Source: Cercophora sp. LCS_1 (Eukaryota > Ascomycota > Sordariomycetes > Sordariales > Lasiosphaeriaceae). From it: DNA of 64,000 bases. Location: NCBI GenBank assembly GCA_036250225.1, contig JAPZLL010000066.1, positions 1 to 64,000 on the forward strand, read 5' to 3'. The position numbers were made by a program, and so were the translations under genes. This document shows, in pieces, positions 32,517 to 43,929 of this stretch. Within the stretch, counting starts at the first letter, position 1. Every line of letters begins with the position of its first letter. The notes beneath the pieces are model-generated. The model did no database searches and was not told the DNA's origin. It was given only the letters and a program-made list of their open reading frames with translations.

Positions 32517-34604
32517 ATGATAAAAGGAAAACCCACCGCCGAGATGCCCTCGCTCACGTCCCGCCTCCACTCGTTTGTCTTCAAAACCCCTCACCAATGT
32601 GGTGCATGTCTGTTCCCCCTCCCACCAACCGCCGAAACCCTCAGCTTCGACATCAACCCGTCCCGCGACCTTCTCTTTGAAACTTCAGACTCCCGCCGTG
32701 TTGAGATCGCGCAACTCACCGAATCAGCGGAGCGGGGATGCGAGAAATGCGCAACGATCCGGTCTTTCATCAGTGGAACCGGCATAACTTGCAGCGCTAT
32801 CGAATGGTGGCTAGCAATGGGTGGCTCGCGTCCCCGGGTCACGGCCCATTCTGAGAGCGGAGAGGAAGTAGAGCTCGAGATCTGCAGCTCGACTTTGCGA
32901 CTGAAAGAAACAGACACCGACGCCGACGACAATCCCAATAACGATGTCGATATTAACACCAACATCGATACAGACAACAAGACCGGCCATCCCTGCGTCA
33001 GTGCAGGGTCAAAGCTGAGGGGCGGTACAGGGGGCGATGAAGCGCTGGGACTCGCGCGGGGCTGGCTGGAGAGATGTCAGTTGGAGCATGGAAAGTGCCA
33101 GGGGGGAGCTGGCAGGGCTTTTGTCCCAACGAGGTTGCTGTATATTGGAGGCGAGGAGCTTGATGTGGTTGTGCTCAGGGAGGGTTTGTCGGGACCGGTG
33201 AGATATGCGGCGCTTAGCCATCGCTGGAGCGCGGAGACGGAGCGAGTGTGTCTGCTTGGAGAGAATTTTGAGCATCGTAAGGCCGTTGGGGTTGCTCTTT
33301 CGGAAATGCCCAAGATGATGCGAGATGCGATTCTGGTTTCCAGAAAACTCGGGATTGAGTTTGTCTGGATTGACAGTCTCTGCATCATCCAAAACTCAAA
33401 GGAGGACTGGCTGACCGAGGCGGCGATGATGGCGGGGGTGTATTCTAATGCCGAACTGACCGTTGCTGCGACGTGGTGTCATGGAAGTGGTGTTTCGCTC
33501 TTCAGCGGTCGTGAAGGTCCCAAGTTTCACTGCGTTGATCTTCCTGGCGAGGAAGAGTTGTTTTTGCGTCGATCAGCTCCCCATTTCCAATGGGATAACG
33601 GCGGCGAAGACTCTGCGTCAAGCGAGCAGCAACTTTGGCCACTTCTTAGAAGAGGTTGGGTGTACCAGGAGCAATGGCTTTCCAGAAGGACCCTCCACTT
33701 CACCGAGCACGAGATGGTTTGGATTTGCAACGAGACCACTGCCTGCGAGTGCGCCTGGCACGCCTTTGGCCGGACCGACGATTCCCCATGGACAGGAGGA
33801 AACCTTGGCACAAGATCGCTGGAATGGGCCGAGATTATCCAGGAGTATACCGGACGTGCCTTTACACAGATTGCAGACCGACTTGTGGCCCTTGCGGGGA
33901 TCGCAACGGAGTATTCCAGGATCGAGGACCGAGGGCTGTATCTCTGTGGACACTGGCGGAAGGAATTTCCCGAGTCACTATTTTGGAAATCAACCGGAGA
34001 TTTACGTCCTCGTCCAGACATGAAGATTCCAAGCTGGTCGTGGGCCTCCGTGATAGGGGACATCGAATTCGACTATCCTAGCGAGGACATACAACCACAT
34101 GTTGTAGATGTCGACGTATCGTATCACGGCAAAGACTTGATGGGCGATGTGGCTGAAGGAATGCTGCGAATCTCGGGCTCGACTGTCCAAGGAAAGCTTT
34201 ATCATGGCGACGAGTGGACGGAAGTTTTGGAAGCCTCTGGGCTGTTGCTGCCCGAGAGCCGGGGTTATGGGCTGGAGGTTGACGGTCGACTCTTGACATT
34301 CAGGCCGGACTATCTGCTCCAGGGAGAGAATGGTCCAGGTGATTCAGACGATTACTTTGTTGCCAGCGGGAGCTCAGCTCTCTGTCTTCTGTTCGGCCGA
34401 TGCACCCATGGGAGCTTTGATCCGGATAGTCCTGATTCAAACGTTGAGGTCGAATTTGCATCTGGCCTAGTCTTTCGGGCACTTGGCGAGGGCTCAGGGC
34501 GCGCCGAGAGGATCGGGTATTTCACGGGTTGGGATCTTGATGATGGCATTGAGCTGAAGAGGTTCACGGAGTTAGCGTCTAAGAAGGAGTTCATAGTGGT
34601 GTGA
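32517..34604 (+). CDS. HET-domain protein, single exon
   Basis: One uninterrupted frame encodes 695 residues (a second Met at 32544 is also possible). The HET domain covers about residues 229-385: YAALSHRWS, FVWIDSLCIIQN and RGWVYQEQWLSRR are the conserved blocks. The leader has CxxC pairs (CGAC, CEKC) and an Asp/Asn-rich insert (about 132-157, DTDADDNPNNDVDINTNID) of low complexity. After the HET core the C-terminal 300 residues follow the common HET layout (YTGRAFTQIADRLVALAGIA, IPSWSWASV). The gene looks intact. As for other HET proteins, the likely role is cell death in vegetative incompatibility; a specific partner is not evident next to it. Confidence 0.9.
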   Translation: MIKGKPTAEMPSLTSRLHSFVFKTPHQCGACLFPLPPTAETLSFDINPSRDLLFETSDSRRVEIAQLTESAERGCEKCATIRSFISGTGITCSAIEWWLAMGGSRPRVTAHSESGEEVELEICSSTLRLKETDTDADDNPNNDVDINTNIDTDNKTGHPCVSAGSKLRGGTGGDEALGLARGWLERCQLEHGKCQGGAGRAFVPTRLLYIGGEELDVVVLREGLSGPVRYAALSHRWSAETERVCLLGENFEHRKAVGVALSEMPKMMRDAILVSRKLGIEFVWIDSLCIIQNSKEDWLTEAAMMAGVYSNAELTVAATWCHGSGVSLFSGREGPKFHCVDLPGEEELFLRRSAPHFQWDNGGEDSASSEQQLWPLLRRGWVYQEQWLSRRTLHFTEHEMVWICNETTACECAWHAFGRTDDSPWTGGNLGTRSLEWAEIIQEYTGRAFTQIADRLVALAGIATEYSRIEDRGLYLCGHWRKEFPESLFWKSTGDLRPRPDMKIPSWSWASVIGDIEFDYPSEDIQPHVVDVDVSYHGKDLMGDVAEGMLRISGSTVQGKLYHGDEWTEVLEASGLLLPESRGYGLEVDGRLLTFRPDYLLQGENGPGDSDDYFVASGSSALCLLFGRCTHGSFDPDSPDSNVEVEFASGLVFRALGEGSGRAERIGYFTGWDLDDGIELKRFTELASKKEFIVV

Positions 34605-36362
34605 TGGGTCAGTCCACGATCTCTTCTAAAGGTCTCGGGGTGAACCATGTCACTTTAGGCCCTGTGAAGAGAGCGTCAAGGGTTGGATCTCGATTTAACC
34701 TATTTTCAAACTGGCATTTCACACCTACCCAACCTCAAACTCCGGCAATCTCCAGGAAACCGCCTTGAAAACCCGGCGTCTCGGAACTAAAATTCCGGCT
34801 TCTTGAGGTATTCCTCTAGCCTAGGGGGCCATAGTTGTGTACGAAGAGCCGGAGTCGGGCAGCATGAGCTGACGGGGGCTGAAGGACCTGGCCTGTAAAG
34901 GAAACCCCAACCCGAATACATCCCCGATGAGGAGATTAGCCGTCCTCCTCCTCACCAACCAACAAATTCTCGAATAGGGCCCTCTTCCCCCGGCTTGCTC
35001 GCATATTTTGTCCGCCGAGGTCTTTCCCGATCCTGAACAAACGAAAGCCCTCAACTGATTTGGCTATCAGCATGAGTTGGAGTGAATTGGGACTGCAATT
35101 GTTGGAGGTGAGTTGCATGTTCTCCTTCGTCTTGATGAAGCTGAAGTGAAATATCTGGAGCCGTTGTGACGCCTCCTAAGGTGAGGATTTTGGATCGGAA
35201 TTCGAAGACGCTTTATCAATTCTAGATGAGTTCGGTAGCCTGGCTGTGTGGCGCGTTGAAATGGCGAAGCACCCATGATGTCTTGGACATCCGTCATAAG
35301 CGCCCGGATCCTTGGTTTAAAGGCAACTTTGTTCCGAGCTTTCTACCTGACGCGCTTTTCAACACGGCTGTTAGGTAACGAAACTTTCGCAACGCCTCCA
35401 TGTGCAAGCCCTGTCGTCCACAATGAAACCAAGATAGCAGCCTCCTCATGTTGGTGTCCTTAAGATGCAAGACCATTTGCGTCGCCAGGGGACGTTGCCG
35501 GACATCGGAATAAGTTTCCGAGTCTCAACGGCGGGCGCAGGAGGAGACATATCAAAATCGGGAGCGTGGAGGAGCTCTCGCTTGGCTCGGGGGCGCACGC
35601 CAAAAACGGCCTTGGCGCAAAAATGCGAGGAGACTGTCGTGCGGCTTGACGAAGACAGGCGAACCAAGGTCGCGTGGGTCCAATATTGGAAGCGGTGCGT
35701 CTGGCGCCCTCGTGAGCGCGACGCCAAATGACGAAAACATACAACAGTATTGAGCAAAAATGAGGCCATCTCTTCTATCTCAATTGTCAAAATTCGCATC
35801 ATCCGACTTTGGCGGGCGGATATTTTTATCAGCGCGATGCATCGACTCTCAGCAGGGGTGCCGCGGTGGTACCGCAGATCGAGAGCTTATTTTCTCCTTG
35901 CCAATGCTTGACCCGCCGATGCAACCCTACCGCATCATCGTTGTTCAGCTGGGACAGCGCTTTGTCCAATGGTGGTGGGGAGGCATCTCGCTTCAGTGCA
36001 AGACGTCCAGCCAACACACCATGTGTTTTGGTTTCTTCGTATTGTATTGTACAACGGTCCAGGGTCGGAGCAATGGCCATCAGGTCGGCATCCAATCGGC
36101 AAGCTCACTGCCAGCCCCTATGGCCGCTTTGGAGTCGACCTCATGCCATGCCAGATGAGAGGGACCCCGATACGATGAGCCCAGTTGTTGTGATTGAGCC
36201 CATGCGGTGGCTCTTATAAGTATACCGGAGTGCCCCGTTGACCTAGCCTGAGATGAGACGAGTCTTTAACCCTCATCAGTCTTTGAGCCATCCCGCTGCC
36301 ACTCGCTTCAGCCAGGGAGCTCTGGTCACTCTTTAGCCACTCGCCACAGGCATTCTTTCACA
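34605..36362. other. intergenic, no gene seen
   Basis: About 1.75 kb. Several open frames on both strands overlap in different phases between 35270 and 36220, and none shows a domain. The last 200 bases before 36363 hold TATAAGTATA near 36215, a plausible promoter for the surface-protein gene. Confidence 0.45.
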
Positions 36363-38396
36363 ATGCGTCCTTCTTCGGCCCTTTTTGGTGGCCTGCTCCT
36401 CCACGGTGCCGCTGCTGTTCTGAAGCCGGGACCTGTCAAAGGGTGCAGCAAGGACGATCAAGTCCTTCAGTGCTTCTCGAGTTCCCTCTCGGCGGCCAGT
36501 GCTTTTTGCTCCCAGACGCTGGCATGGGGGGGAACTGCCACCGTCACTGTCACACCGACCATCATAGCTACAAAGCTCGTCACAATTACGGATGTCCCGG
36601 AAACTGTGCAGGTTCCTCACCGCAGGAACAAACGTGGAGATAGCGCCGGGCGAAACCCGCCGTTCAAATGCCTCCAGAGTCTCACCAAGTCTTCTTCTGT
36701 CAAGGAATCCCGTTTTACCTCGGCTTGTTCCTGCATCGGCGTCTCGGCAGTCACACACTACGCGACCGCTAAGCCGACCACGGTCACGGTCACCGAGACT
36801 ACCTTCACCAAGCGCGATACCCTTCCTACAGACCACTCTTCGTGCGAGGCCAGCGTCAGCATTTCTACCGTCACACCAGTCAGCGGGTCCTGCCCAGCCG
36901 GCAGTGCGGTCTCGACCGTCTTTGAGACGTTGCCGGCCTCGGTCATTGTGTCGACTGTCACTACTACTTACATCACCGAGTCCTTGTCGGTGGCCCTCTC
37001 GACCGTCACTGACACAACAACTGTCACAACCACCGAGACCAACACAACGACTGTCACAGCCACCGAGACGACGACGGCGTCTGGCAATGAAGTTACCGTG
37101 ACAGAAATTTCTACTGGGACAGCCACTGGTCGCTGGACGTGGCCATTCAGCGGCACCCGCCCGCCCCATTTCACGACCACCGAGACCGCAATCTGCAGCA
37201 CCATTGATACAACGACTATTACGGCTACCGAGGCCGCAACCTCTATTACCACTGACACAACAACTGTTACAACCACCGAGACCAACACAACGACTGTCAC
37301 AGCCACCGAGACGACGACGGCGTCTGGCAATGAAGTTACCGTGACAGAAACTGCCACCGAGACAGCCACTGGCCGCTGGACGTGGCCATTCAGCGGCACC
37401 CGCCCGCCCCATTTCACGACCACCGAGACCGCAATCTACGGTACTACTGACACAACAACTATCACAGCCACCGAGACCAGCACAACCACCGAGATCAGCA
37501 CAACCACCGAGACCACAGTCTCCAGCACCACAGCCACTGAGACCAGCACAGCCACCGAGACCAGCACAGCCACCGAGACCAGCACAACCACCGAGACTAT
37601 AGTCTCCGGCACTACAGCCACCGAGACTAGCACAACCACCGAGACCAGCACAACCACCGAGATCAGCACAACCACCGAGACCACAGTCTCCAGCACCACA
37701 GCCACCGAGACCAGCACAACCACCGAGACCAGCACAACCACCGAGACCACAGTCTCCGGCACCACAGCCACCGAGACTATCACAACCACCGAGACCACAG
37801 TCTCCAGCACCACTAACACAGCGACTGTCACAACCACCGAGACCAAGACGGTCACCAACCTCGCCACTCAAACCGCCTGGCCACGAGGGGGCTGCAACAA
37901 TGGCAACTTTGAGAACGGCACGACAATCGGCTGGACGACCACCAAGGGTGGAAGCTCATCGGGCAACGCCGACGTTAACGTCATCGGTCCCGGCGCCTGG
38001 GGTGTTGGCAAGGCAGTCCGACTTTACGCAGGAAGCAATTCTCAAGCGACGCTGTCGCAGACACTTAACTGGTGAGTCCTACTCTTCTGGCTGACATCTT
38101 TTCGCGTGCTGACCTCTTTCAGTGTTCCCAACTCCAAATACAAGATCACTTTTGACGCGTCTAAGGGCTCGACGACGAGCGGTCTGACGACGTTTGGCTT
38201 CAAGATTGGGGGACGCAATGTTCCCAGCACTGGAAGCATTGAGTCTGGTTGGGCTTCGTATGAAAAGATTCACACTTGTGGTGGAAGCGCCGCGTCCAAC
38301 AAGATTTCCTTGTACGCAGCCGCCGGGTTCAAGCAGAAGGCGACGGTCTCGTTTGACAATATTAATGTTTTGGCTCTTGAGGGGTTTACTTGGTAA
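36363..38396 (+). CDS. Thr-rich secreted surface protein with C-terminal carbohydrate-binding-like domain
   Basis: Exons 36363-38071 and 38123-38396 (51-bp intron, GTGAGT donor, TTTCAG acceptor) encode 660 residues. A signal peptide (MRPSSALFGGLLLHGAAAVL) is followed by a Cys-containing N-domain (CSKDDQVLQCFSSSLSAASA), a KR processing-like site, and about 350 residues of Thr/Glu/Ser repeats. Two 81-residue units occur in tandem (each with GRWTWPFSGTRPPHF), then many five-residue TTETS-type units. The C-terminal 150 residues (GGCNNGNFENGTTIGW, then SKYKITFDASKG and ATVSFDNINVL) resemble a jelly-roll CBM4/9-like module. The mucin-like stem plus terminal binding domain suggests a cell-wall or adhesion role. 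There is no obvious GPI signal. The splice restores a Cys (TLNCVPNSKY). Confidence 0.85.
37010..37495 (+). repeat. two tandem 243-bp (81-residue) repeats inside the surface-protein gene
   Basis: Copies begin at 37010 and 37253 with near identity over most of the unit. The in-frame period of exactly 243 bp keeps the protein readable. Confidence 0.9.
37470..37800 (+). repeat. array of 15-bp ACCGAGACCAGCACA-type units
   Basis: Codes for the TETST-type pentapeptide runs of the surface protein. Unequal exchange in such arrays commonly changes stem length. The opposite strand is also free of stops here, a by-product of the repeat. Confidence 0.9.
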
Positions 38397-38501
38397 GGGG
38401 ACGATGGACTCTCGTCGCAGTCATGGTAAGTTTTCTTCTCTTGAGGGGCTTACTTTGTAAGGGAATGATGGACTCTCGTCACGGTCATGATAGGCTTTCT
38501 T
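38374..38501 (+). repeat. 64-bp tandem duplication of the surface-protein gene end
   Basis: The segment starting CTCTTGAGGGGTTTACT at 38374, which contains the last codons and the stop, is repeated at 38438 with scattered substitutions. Confidence 0.85.
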
Positions 38502-39099
38502 TGTTATGGGATATGAACGTCGGGATTCTCTTCTCTCCTGTGTTATTAGCTTCAGACAAAATGTGGCGACAATTCAAAATCGAGGCGGTTCAAGCAACCA
38601 ATCTTCCTCCCTTTTCTCTTACAATGAAGCGCATCGCTGCTGTCGTCGGTGATGCTTGCAGCCCTGAGAGTTGGCAAATCCACAGCAAAGCCTAGTGTCC
38701 GGGATGACCACCGTCTCAATTTAACGCTCCGGCTCTCCAGATTCGGACCGAACAACGAAGCCTTCAAGGAGTAGTGCTTATCTTGGCACGGCGAGATTTC
38801 CATGGTCGAATTATTTCCAGCCTTGGACCTGGACGGACGAAATTGATCCGATTGCATCTTGGGAGGTAATATGAGTCTTGGTAGTACAAAGTGCTGTGGT
38901 GCGAGCCAACACGGGTTTGGACGTGGAAGTAACCTCACACAGGGTCATGTTATTTAGTCCGGTATCAGCCGGGCATGTTATAATCAGGTATCTTTGACAC
39001 TTCAAACAACTTCCTCTCATTCATTTGCAACATCAAAGTTGACTCAAGGAAGTTGAACTTGCCAAACGGGCTGTGCTATCACATCCGAAAGGCTCCAAG
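38502..39099. other. intergenic, no gene seen
   Basis: Open frames at 38390-38695 (+) and 38552-38938 (-) have no motif. Likely holds the 3' end of the surface-protein transcript and the promoter of the WSC gene. Confidence 0.45.
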
Positions 39100-39959
39100 A
39101 TGGACCTTCGACAAGAACCGGTAAGAGACCCGCCCGGCATTTTGACCTGTCTCTGGAAGAATGTCTGTTGATCACCTATCCATGCTGTCATGAAGGGGTC
39201 TGGGGACGGACTGGAAGTCTTTCCCGTCGCTCACATCGGGGTTGCATATCACGAAACTCAAGATGGGGAACAAGTTGTTCAGGGCGAGGACTTTCTTCCT
39301 CTTACCAACTCCCGGGAAAGACTGAGAAGGCGAAGATGGAAGGTGATGGTCAGTGTAGCAACGCTGACTGTCCTCATCATCATCAGCATGGTAGTGATTG
39401 CTTCGGTACTTGCAATCAAGGTCCCCGCTCTCCAGATGGCGCAGGAGGAGCTCAAGAAGTAAGTTGCTTTGACCCAGCTGGATGCAGTAAAACTGATGGT
39501 GTGACCAGTGACGTGGCAATCCTCTCCAAGGATGTTGGGGTTGCAGGCACAAACCGCTCAACAGCGAGTCTTGTTTCACCGGAGGCCGCCAGCACACATA
39601 TCAGCGTCAAAGGGTGGGAATACAAGGGCTGTTTCCACGACCAACTTTCACGGCTGCTGGATGGCGACAACAAGACCAACATGGATATGGCCAACCAAGC
39701 ATGTTTCGCCATTTGCGGAAGTAGCCAGTGGTTCGGAACGGAAACCGGCAACTATTGCTTCTGTGGGGATCAGGTTACGCAAAGCCTGGAATCCTTCGAG
39801 GCAGGGGCTTGGAACTGCGTGATGAAATTTGCTGGGGCGTCGTATTCCTCAGGGGTGTGCGGTGGCCCGTGGCACATGAGTCTTTGGGAAGAGAAGTTAC
39901 CAGACTTAGAAAGACCTTTGGCAACTGAGTGTCACCGCTGTGAAGATGGGCCTGTTTAA
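39100..39959 (+). CDS. WSC-domain type II membrane protein
   Basis: Best model: exons 39100-39120, 39196-39458 and 39509-39959. Intron 2 (50 bp, GTAAGT donor, ACCAG acceptor) is well supported; intron 1 (75 bp, GTAAGA donor) is tentative, and the alternative start is ATG 39190. The N-terminal cytoplasmic part (DGLEVFPVAHIG) is followed by RERLRRRRWK, a transmembrane helix (VSVATLTVLIIISMVVIASV), a linker, and a WSC domain with its cysteines (KGCFHDQLSRLL, NQACFAICGS, NYCFCGDQV, NCVMKFAG, SGVCGGPW). WSC domains bind wall glucans; in this inside-out layout the domain faces the outside. The product would be about 240 residues. It sits 3 prime of another surface protein. Confidence 0.78.
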
Positions 39960-40191
39960 GCTCGGCGCACAAAATACGGACGCTTCTTTGGGGCGATTGA
40001 CCCTCAGGAGTGGCTTCAGGAATTGATCGCTCCTCATGACTGTTGCGAGTTGTCCTAATAGAAATTTTGACTATGACGGTGGTTGTTGGCGCATGTGAAT
40101 CCCGCGACGGTGGTTACACCGTTCCGGGTTTAGACTGAAACGCGTCCCCCTCACGAGGTTCAGCCGGACTTCGCTTGGACGGAAAACATTC

Positions 40192-42850
40192 TTGGGACTC
40201 CAGAGCAAGATATCGGAAGTTCCAAGGATTCAAATGGATCATCTACCCGTCTTCCAGTATATGGCCAAGCCATATCCTCGGGTTCCGTTGGTTTCACAGC
40301 AGCAGTTTGACAACCTCGCTTTTGACGGCTATCAAGACCGCTGTGGCTTCAACCTGACCCGACTCCACAACCGGGACTTCACACAGCATTCCCCGGGCAA
40401 GACTGTATCCTTTCTCCAGACATGGCTGTTTTTCGGATCACTTCACGAGATTCTGTCGTTCCAGCACCCCGTTGACCTCAACCAGTTTGCTGAGCGCCAT
40501 CACCTCGGCTTCGGCACCTGAACTCGGAATCTGGAGGCATGCATCACGACGTGGGTAGGATAGGTTGACGCCCTCGCCAAAGAGTCACCTGAGGCATGTC
40601 GGGCAGCCCTTGCTAAAGTTGGCATTGTGTAAAACACAATCTACAAAATTTACAAGAGCTTGTCTGGTGCAGCGCATAATCCAGTCCCGCCGGAAGTCAC
40701 CCTTTCCATCGGGATCCTAGGATGCACCATTGACCATGCCCTGAAGTGGGTGTGGAATCTCGCTCGAGGCCGGTACGGGATATGGGACTTTGACGGTCTT
40801 GCTGCCGCAAGGATGACTGCCGCCGGGTGGTGTCCTAGGGGCATCTCAGTCACGCGAGAGGTTCTCGGAGAACTCCCCATGTATTGTCTCAGCTACATGC
40901 AACGGCGGACGGTTCACTTTGGTTACTGGGGATGTACTAGCCAAGTTTGCTTGTTGAATCAGATTGACGACGCCGGATATGTCACGGCTCATCGGTACTC
41001 CGGCCGCCAATGCCAGCATGTTCACCCCAACCAGGCCGAGATCAGGCGAATCCTCGACGGAGAAGGTATCCCAATAGTTAGGTTGACCCCCCTCCCCGAG
41101 AAAACGGGGATCGGGGTCCCATCGCTGTCGAAGTGAGGGAAGGAAAGCTTGTCGGGGCAAGCTATTACATTGTTGCCAGCTATGTCTGGTCGGATGGGCT
41201 GGGGAACCCCAGGAGCAACTCTTTGCCATACTGTTAGCTTGATTCGTTGTATGATCGCATGGCTTGGGGCACGGCATACTAGGCCTTCGAGAATGGGTTG
41301 GCGGGTGTTGGCTACGGCACGGATGGCGAAAAGAAAATACAAAAGGTCACAGGCAAAGCACTCAAGGCGCTGGTCCCTGTCGTTGGGGGGGTCATGACAC
41401 CGGTGCGTGCCTACCAGAACAATCCCGTCTCGTTCTGGATCGATACATTGTGCGTCCCACTTGAGCAGCCGTATCGAAACTTGGCCATTGCTCGGATGAA
41501 GGACACATATGCTCGTGGCCGAATGACCATTGTTTTGGACTCGGAGCTGCAGACAATCGAGGCGAAGCGGTGTTCGGACGAGGAGATGATGCTTCATCTT
41601 GGCTGTCAGGGTGGATGCGGCGCGCGTGGAACTTTTAAGAGGGAGGGCTGTCAGGCGACATGCTACGATTTCTCTGCCAGGACGGCCCTCTCCAGCTTCC
41701 CGTGTGGAGAGACGAAGTTTTCCAGTCGTCTCATGCGGGATATTTCCTCCCGCGGATGGATAACTTTACCCACAGGATGTCGGAAAAGTTTCCGCAGTGG
41801 ATGGTCAAAAAGGGGGGAAGCCCCTACACACCGCCTAACGTCCCTCAAAATCGAATCGATGACATGGTAAAGGCCAAAAAGAGCTTTTCAGTGAAGAAGC
41901 GTGTGCTTGAAGATGCCAAGAAGTTTTTCGAGGTCATGAGAATGGCTTGGATGAATCTAGGACCATTTTCGCCGCCGGACCTGCGTGTTGCGCGCATGGT
42001 TAGGGCTTGGTAGCATGCGTGTAAGGGCGACGAGTCGCGAGCCGGACAAGTGTATCTGTTTTGCAATACCTTGCACCTTTGCGAACTCGGATCGCGTGAG
42101 GATCAAGCCGCTACTAGAAATGCAAGACGACCAGAGGATGGGAGACTGGGCGCGAGTGCAGGCCTTCGTCCCGTCAGGCTTGCTGTTCATCCCAGGGGAA
42201 AGATACAGGGAGCCTTGTTTCCGATGGGTACCGAAGCAAGTATCTCGGGTCCCGTTGGATGACGACGGTTATGGTCTGGCACCGGAGGAAGGAGGATCGC
42301 ATGTGTTAAAGAAGTTTGGGTTCGTCTTTAACATGAACCCGCCGCTTCGCATTCATGCTGGCTTTGCATTTTGCATCACAGAAACCGAGACGGGCTGCGG
42401 TACACCGTTACGGTGCTTGAGCAGCCACACACCGAGATTGGGCAACTTCTTGGCCCAGTTGCCATCATCCTTAAGGACATGGTAGGCTAGAGGCCACCAG
42501 AAGAAGGGCTTGTCAACGAGCTTGGCGCTCTGCTGGGGAATGCAAGGGGTTTGGGGGAGCAGCTCCATGGGGGTTTTGTGTGTCATGTGGACGTTGGTGT
42601 GTTTGTTGATTATGAATAATCTGGGGTTCTTCCGCTGTTGGCAAAACGTCTGGAGGGCAGTCAGCAGTGGGTTGTAGGATGAGCTTGCCATCTGTTTTGT
42701 CAGGGTAGCAAAACAACATTGGTCTTCCTAGACGCCTCCGACGCACCAGAGTCGTTTTGGAGCCCCGTTCGCACAGCAGGTGGTTAGGACACTCGGGGAT
42801 TTGTCTGACGCGGTGTTCCTCTTCCGGAAGCTTCACACTTTGTAGGGTCA
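40192..42850 (+). pseudogene. HET-domain pseudogene, heavily interrupted
   Basis: A HET gene can be followed for 2.6 kb through three frames. Pieces in order: PYPRVPLVSQQQFDNLAFDG (40260), GYVTAHRYSGRQCQHVH (40975), a shifted VASYVWSDGLGNPRSN (41170), SFWIDTLCVPLEQPYRNLAI (41430), a shift, LRFLCQDGPLQLPVWRD (41665), then PEEGLVNELGALLG and HVDVGVFVDYE (42500-42630), and PESFWSPVRTAGG near 42760. Stops include TGA at 40519-40521 and TAG after LPYC at 41220, where the family usually has Gln, plus at least two frameshifts. Many stops fit C-to-T or G-to-A change. This is a third HET gene in the window and the only one clearly dead. Exact ends are uncertain. Confidence 0.88.
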
Positions 42851-43359
42851 GTAGCGCGCTGTGGGAGGGAGTGTCTGTTTATCCAGAGCTGCCGTTGCAA
42901 GTGTGCGATGACGACAATATGTCCAAGAGTCACATGGGGAAAATCAAACGATGCCACATTGGGGGAAACCTCATGTCCGCCCGAGCTTCCAGAACACTTG
43001 GCAGCCGGTTATTTCTTTGCATCTCGGGGACGGGATGCGGGACCTGGCAGTAGCAATGTATTTCGGAGATCGGATGCGGCCCAGAAATAAATGCAGGCTG
43101 TCTAGAAGAATTGCCGGTCCCGGTCGGAACGATGATTGTGGTTACCAAGGTGGCCTCCGATTATTCCCTCGATATTGCCAACCGGGTAAACAGCCTGATC
43201 AAAGCCCAGCGTCTTGGGGGACTCGTCCTCGGGTGGGGTAACCCCGAGATAATTTGGGGTCATAAAGAACCCATGACTTGGGAGACATTCTGTCTTCCAC
43301 AGGACACGTCCTCTGCAGCAAATTTGGGCAGACGCAGCCGATCCCTCAAGAACGTCAAA
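42851..43359. other. intergenic, no gene seen
   Basis: Holds the end of the HET relic and the promoter of the secreted protein at 43360. The frame of that gene is open upstream to 43111, but the added sequence has no signal peptide character. Confidence 0.45.
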
Positions 43360-43864
43360 ATGATTCGTCGTGCTGCTCTTGGAACCGCATACTTGGGGGC
43401 ATTGTTTGCGAGCCGTGGAAGTGCGCTGGTTCCGCAATCGAGAGCAGCATGCACAAGCTCTCTTCCGACGTGGGCTGTAGACGACGTCCAGATCAGTTTC
43501 CGAAATCCGGCATCTGCAAACTTCACACTCATCCAAACCTCCTCCAACACGTCCGAGGCTATCTCATGCAGACTCGAGTTTGCCACGCTGTGTGAGATCA
43601 GGGGGACTCCCAGCCACAAGGACGTGTACATTCACCTGCAGACGAAGAATGAGGAGGTTTGGGTCAACGTGACGTCTTCTCCGTTCACTTGCGACGGAAG
43701 GTGAGTCCAGGGCAAGGTTCAAGCTGGCGATGTGGACACTTATGTCTAGAAACAGCACAGGTTACGTGACTGGGAGTGGCGAACGCTCCTTTGAATGCCC
43801 GGACGACGAGTACCGATGCGCTGCTGGGAAGATTGAAGTGGGCGCGACGTTTATTCCCTGGTGA
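43360..43864 (+). CDS. small secreted protein, possibly AA1-like
   Basis: Exons 43360-43700 and 43750-43864 (49-bp intron, GTGAGT donor, TCTAG acceptor) encode 151 residues. A signal peptide (MIRRAALGTAYLGALFASRG) precedes a beta-rich mature domain with paired cysteines (RAACTSSLP, ISCRLEFATLCEI, FTCDGR, FECPDDEYRCAAG) and two N-glycosylation sites (NFT, NTS). Trp early in the mature part (TWAVDDVQISF), strand-like alternation and cysteine placement resemble AA1-like/Alt a 1-type fungal secreted proteins, but this is by eye only. The gene is intact although it lies between two pseudogenes (HET, amidase). Start 43360 was chosen for the signal peptide. Confidence 0.75.
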
Positions 43865-43929
43865 AATTTAAGGACGAACATAGGCGCAGGGGACGGACCA
43901 TAGACATTGGCTTCACAAGACAGATACAA

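Noticed and set aside
35446..35802. Overlapping 118- and 94-residue minus-strand frames
   Set aside because: Several frames are open at once here, with Arg/Ser-rich translations and no domain; typical of GC-rich non-coding sequence.
36333..37871. 512-residue Gly/Cys-rich open frame on the minus strand
   Set aside because: It is the mirror of the ACC-GAG-ACC Thr repeats on the plus strand, where the opposite strand cannot form stops. The plus strand has a signal peptide, a working intron and a C-terminal domain.
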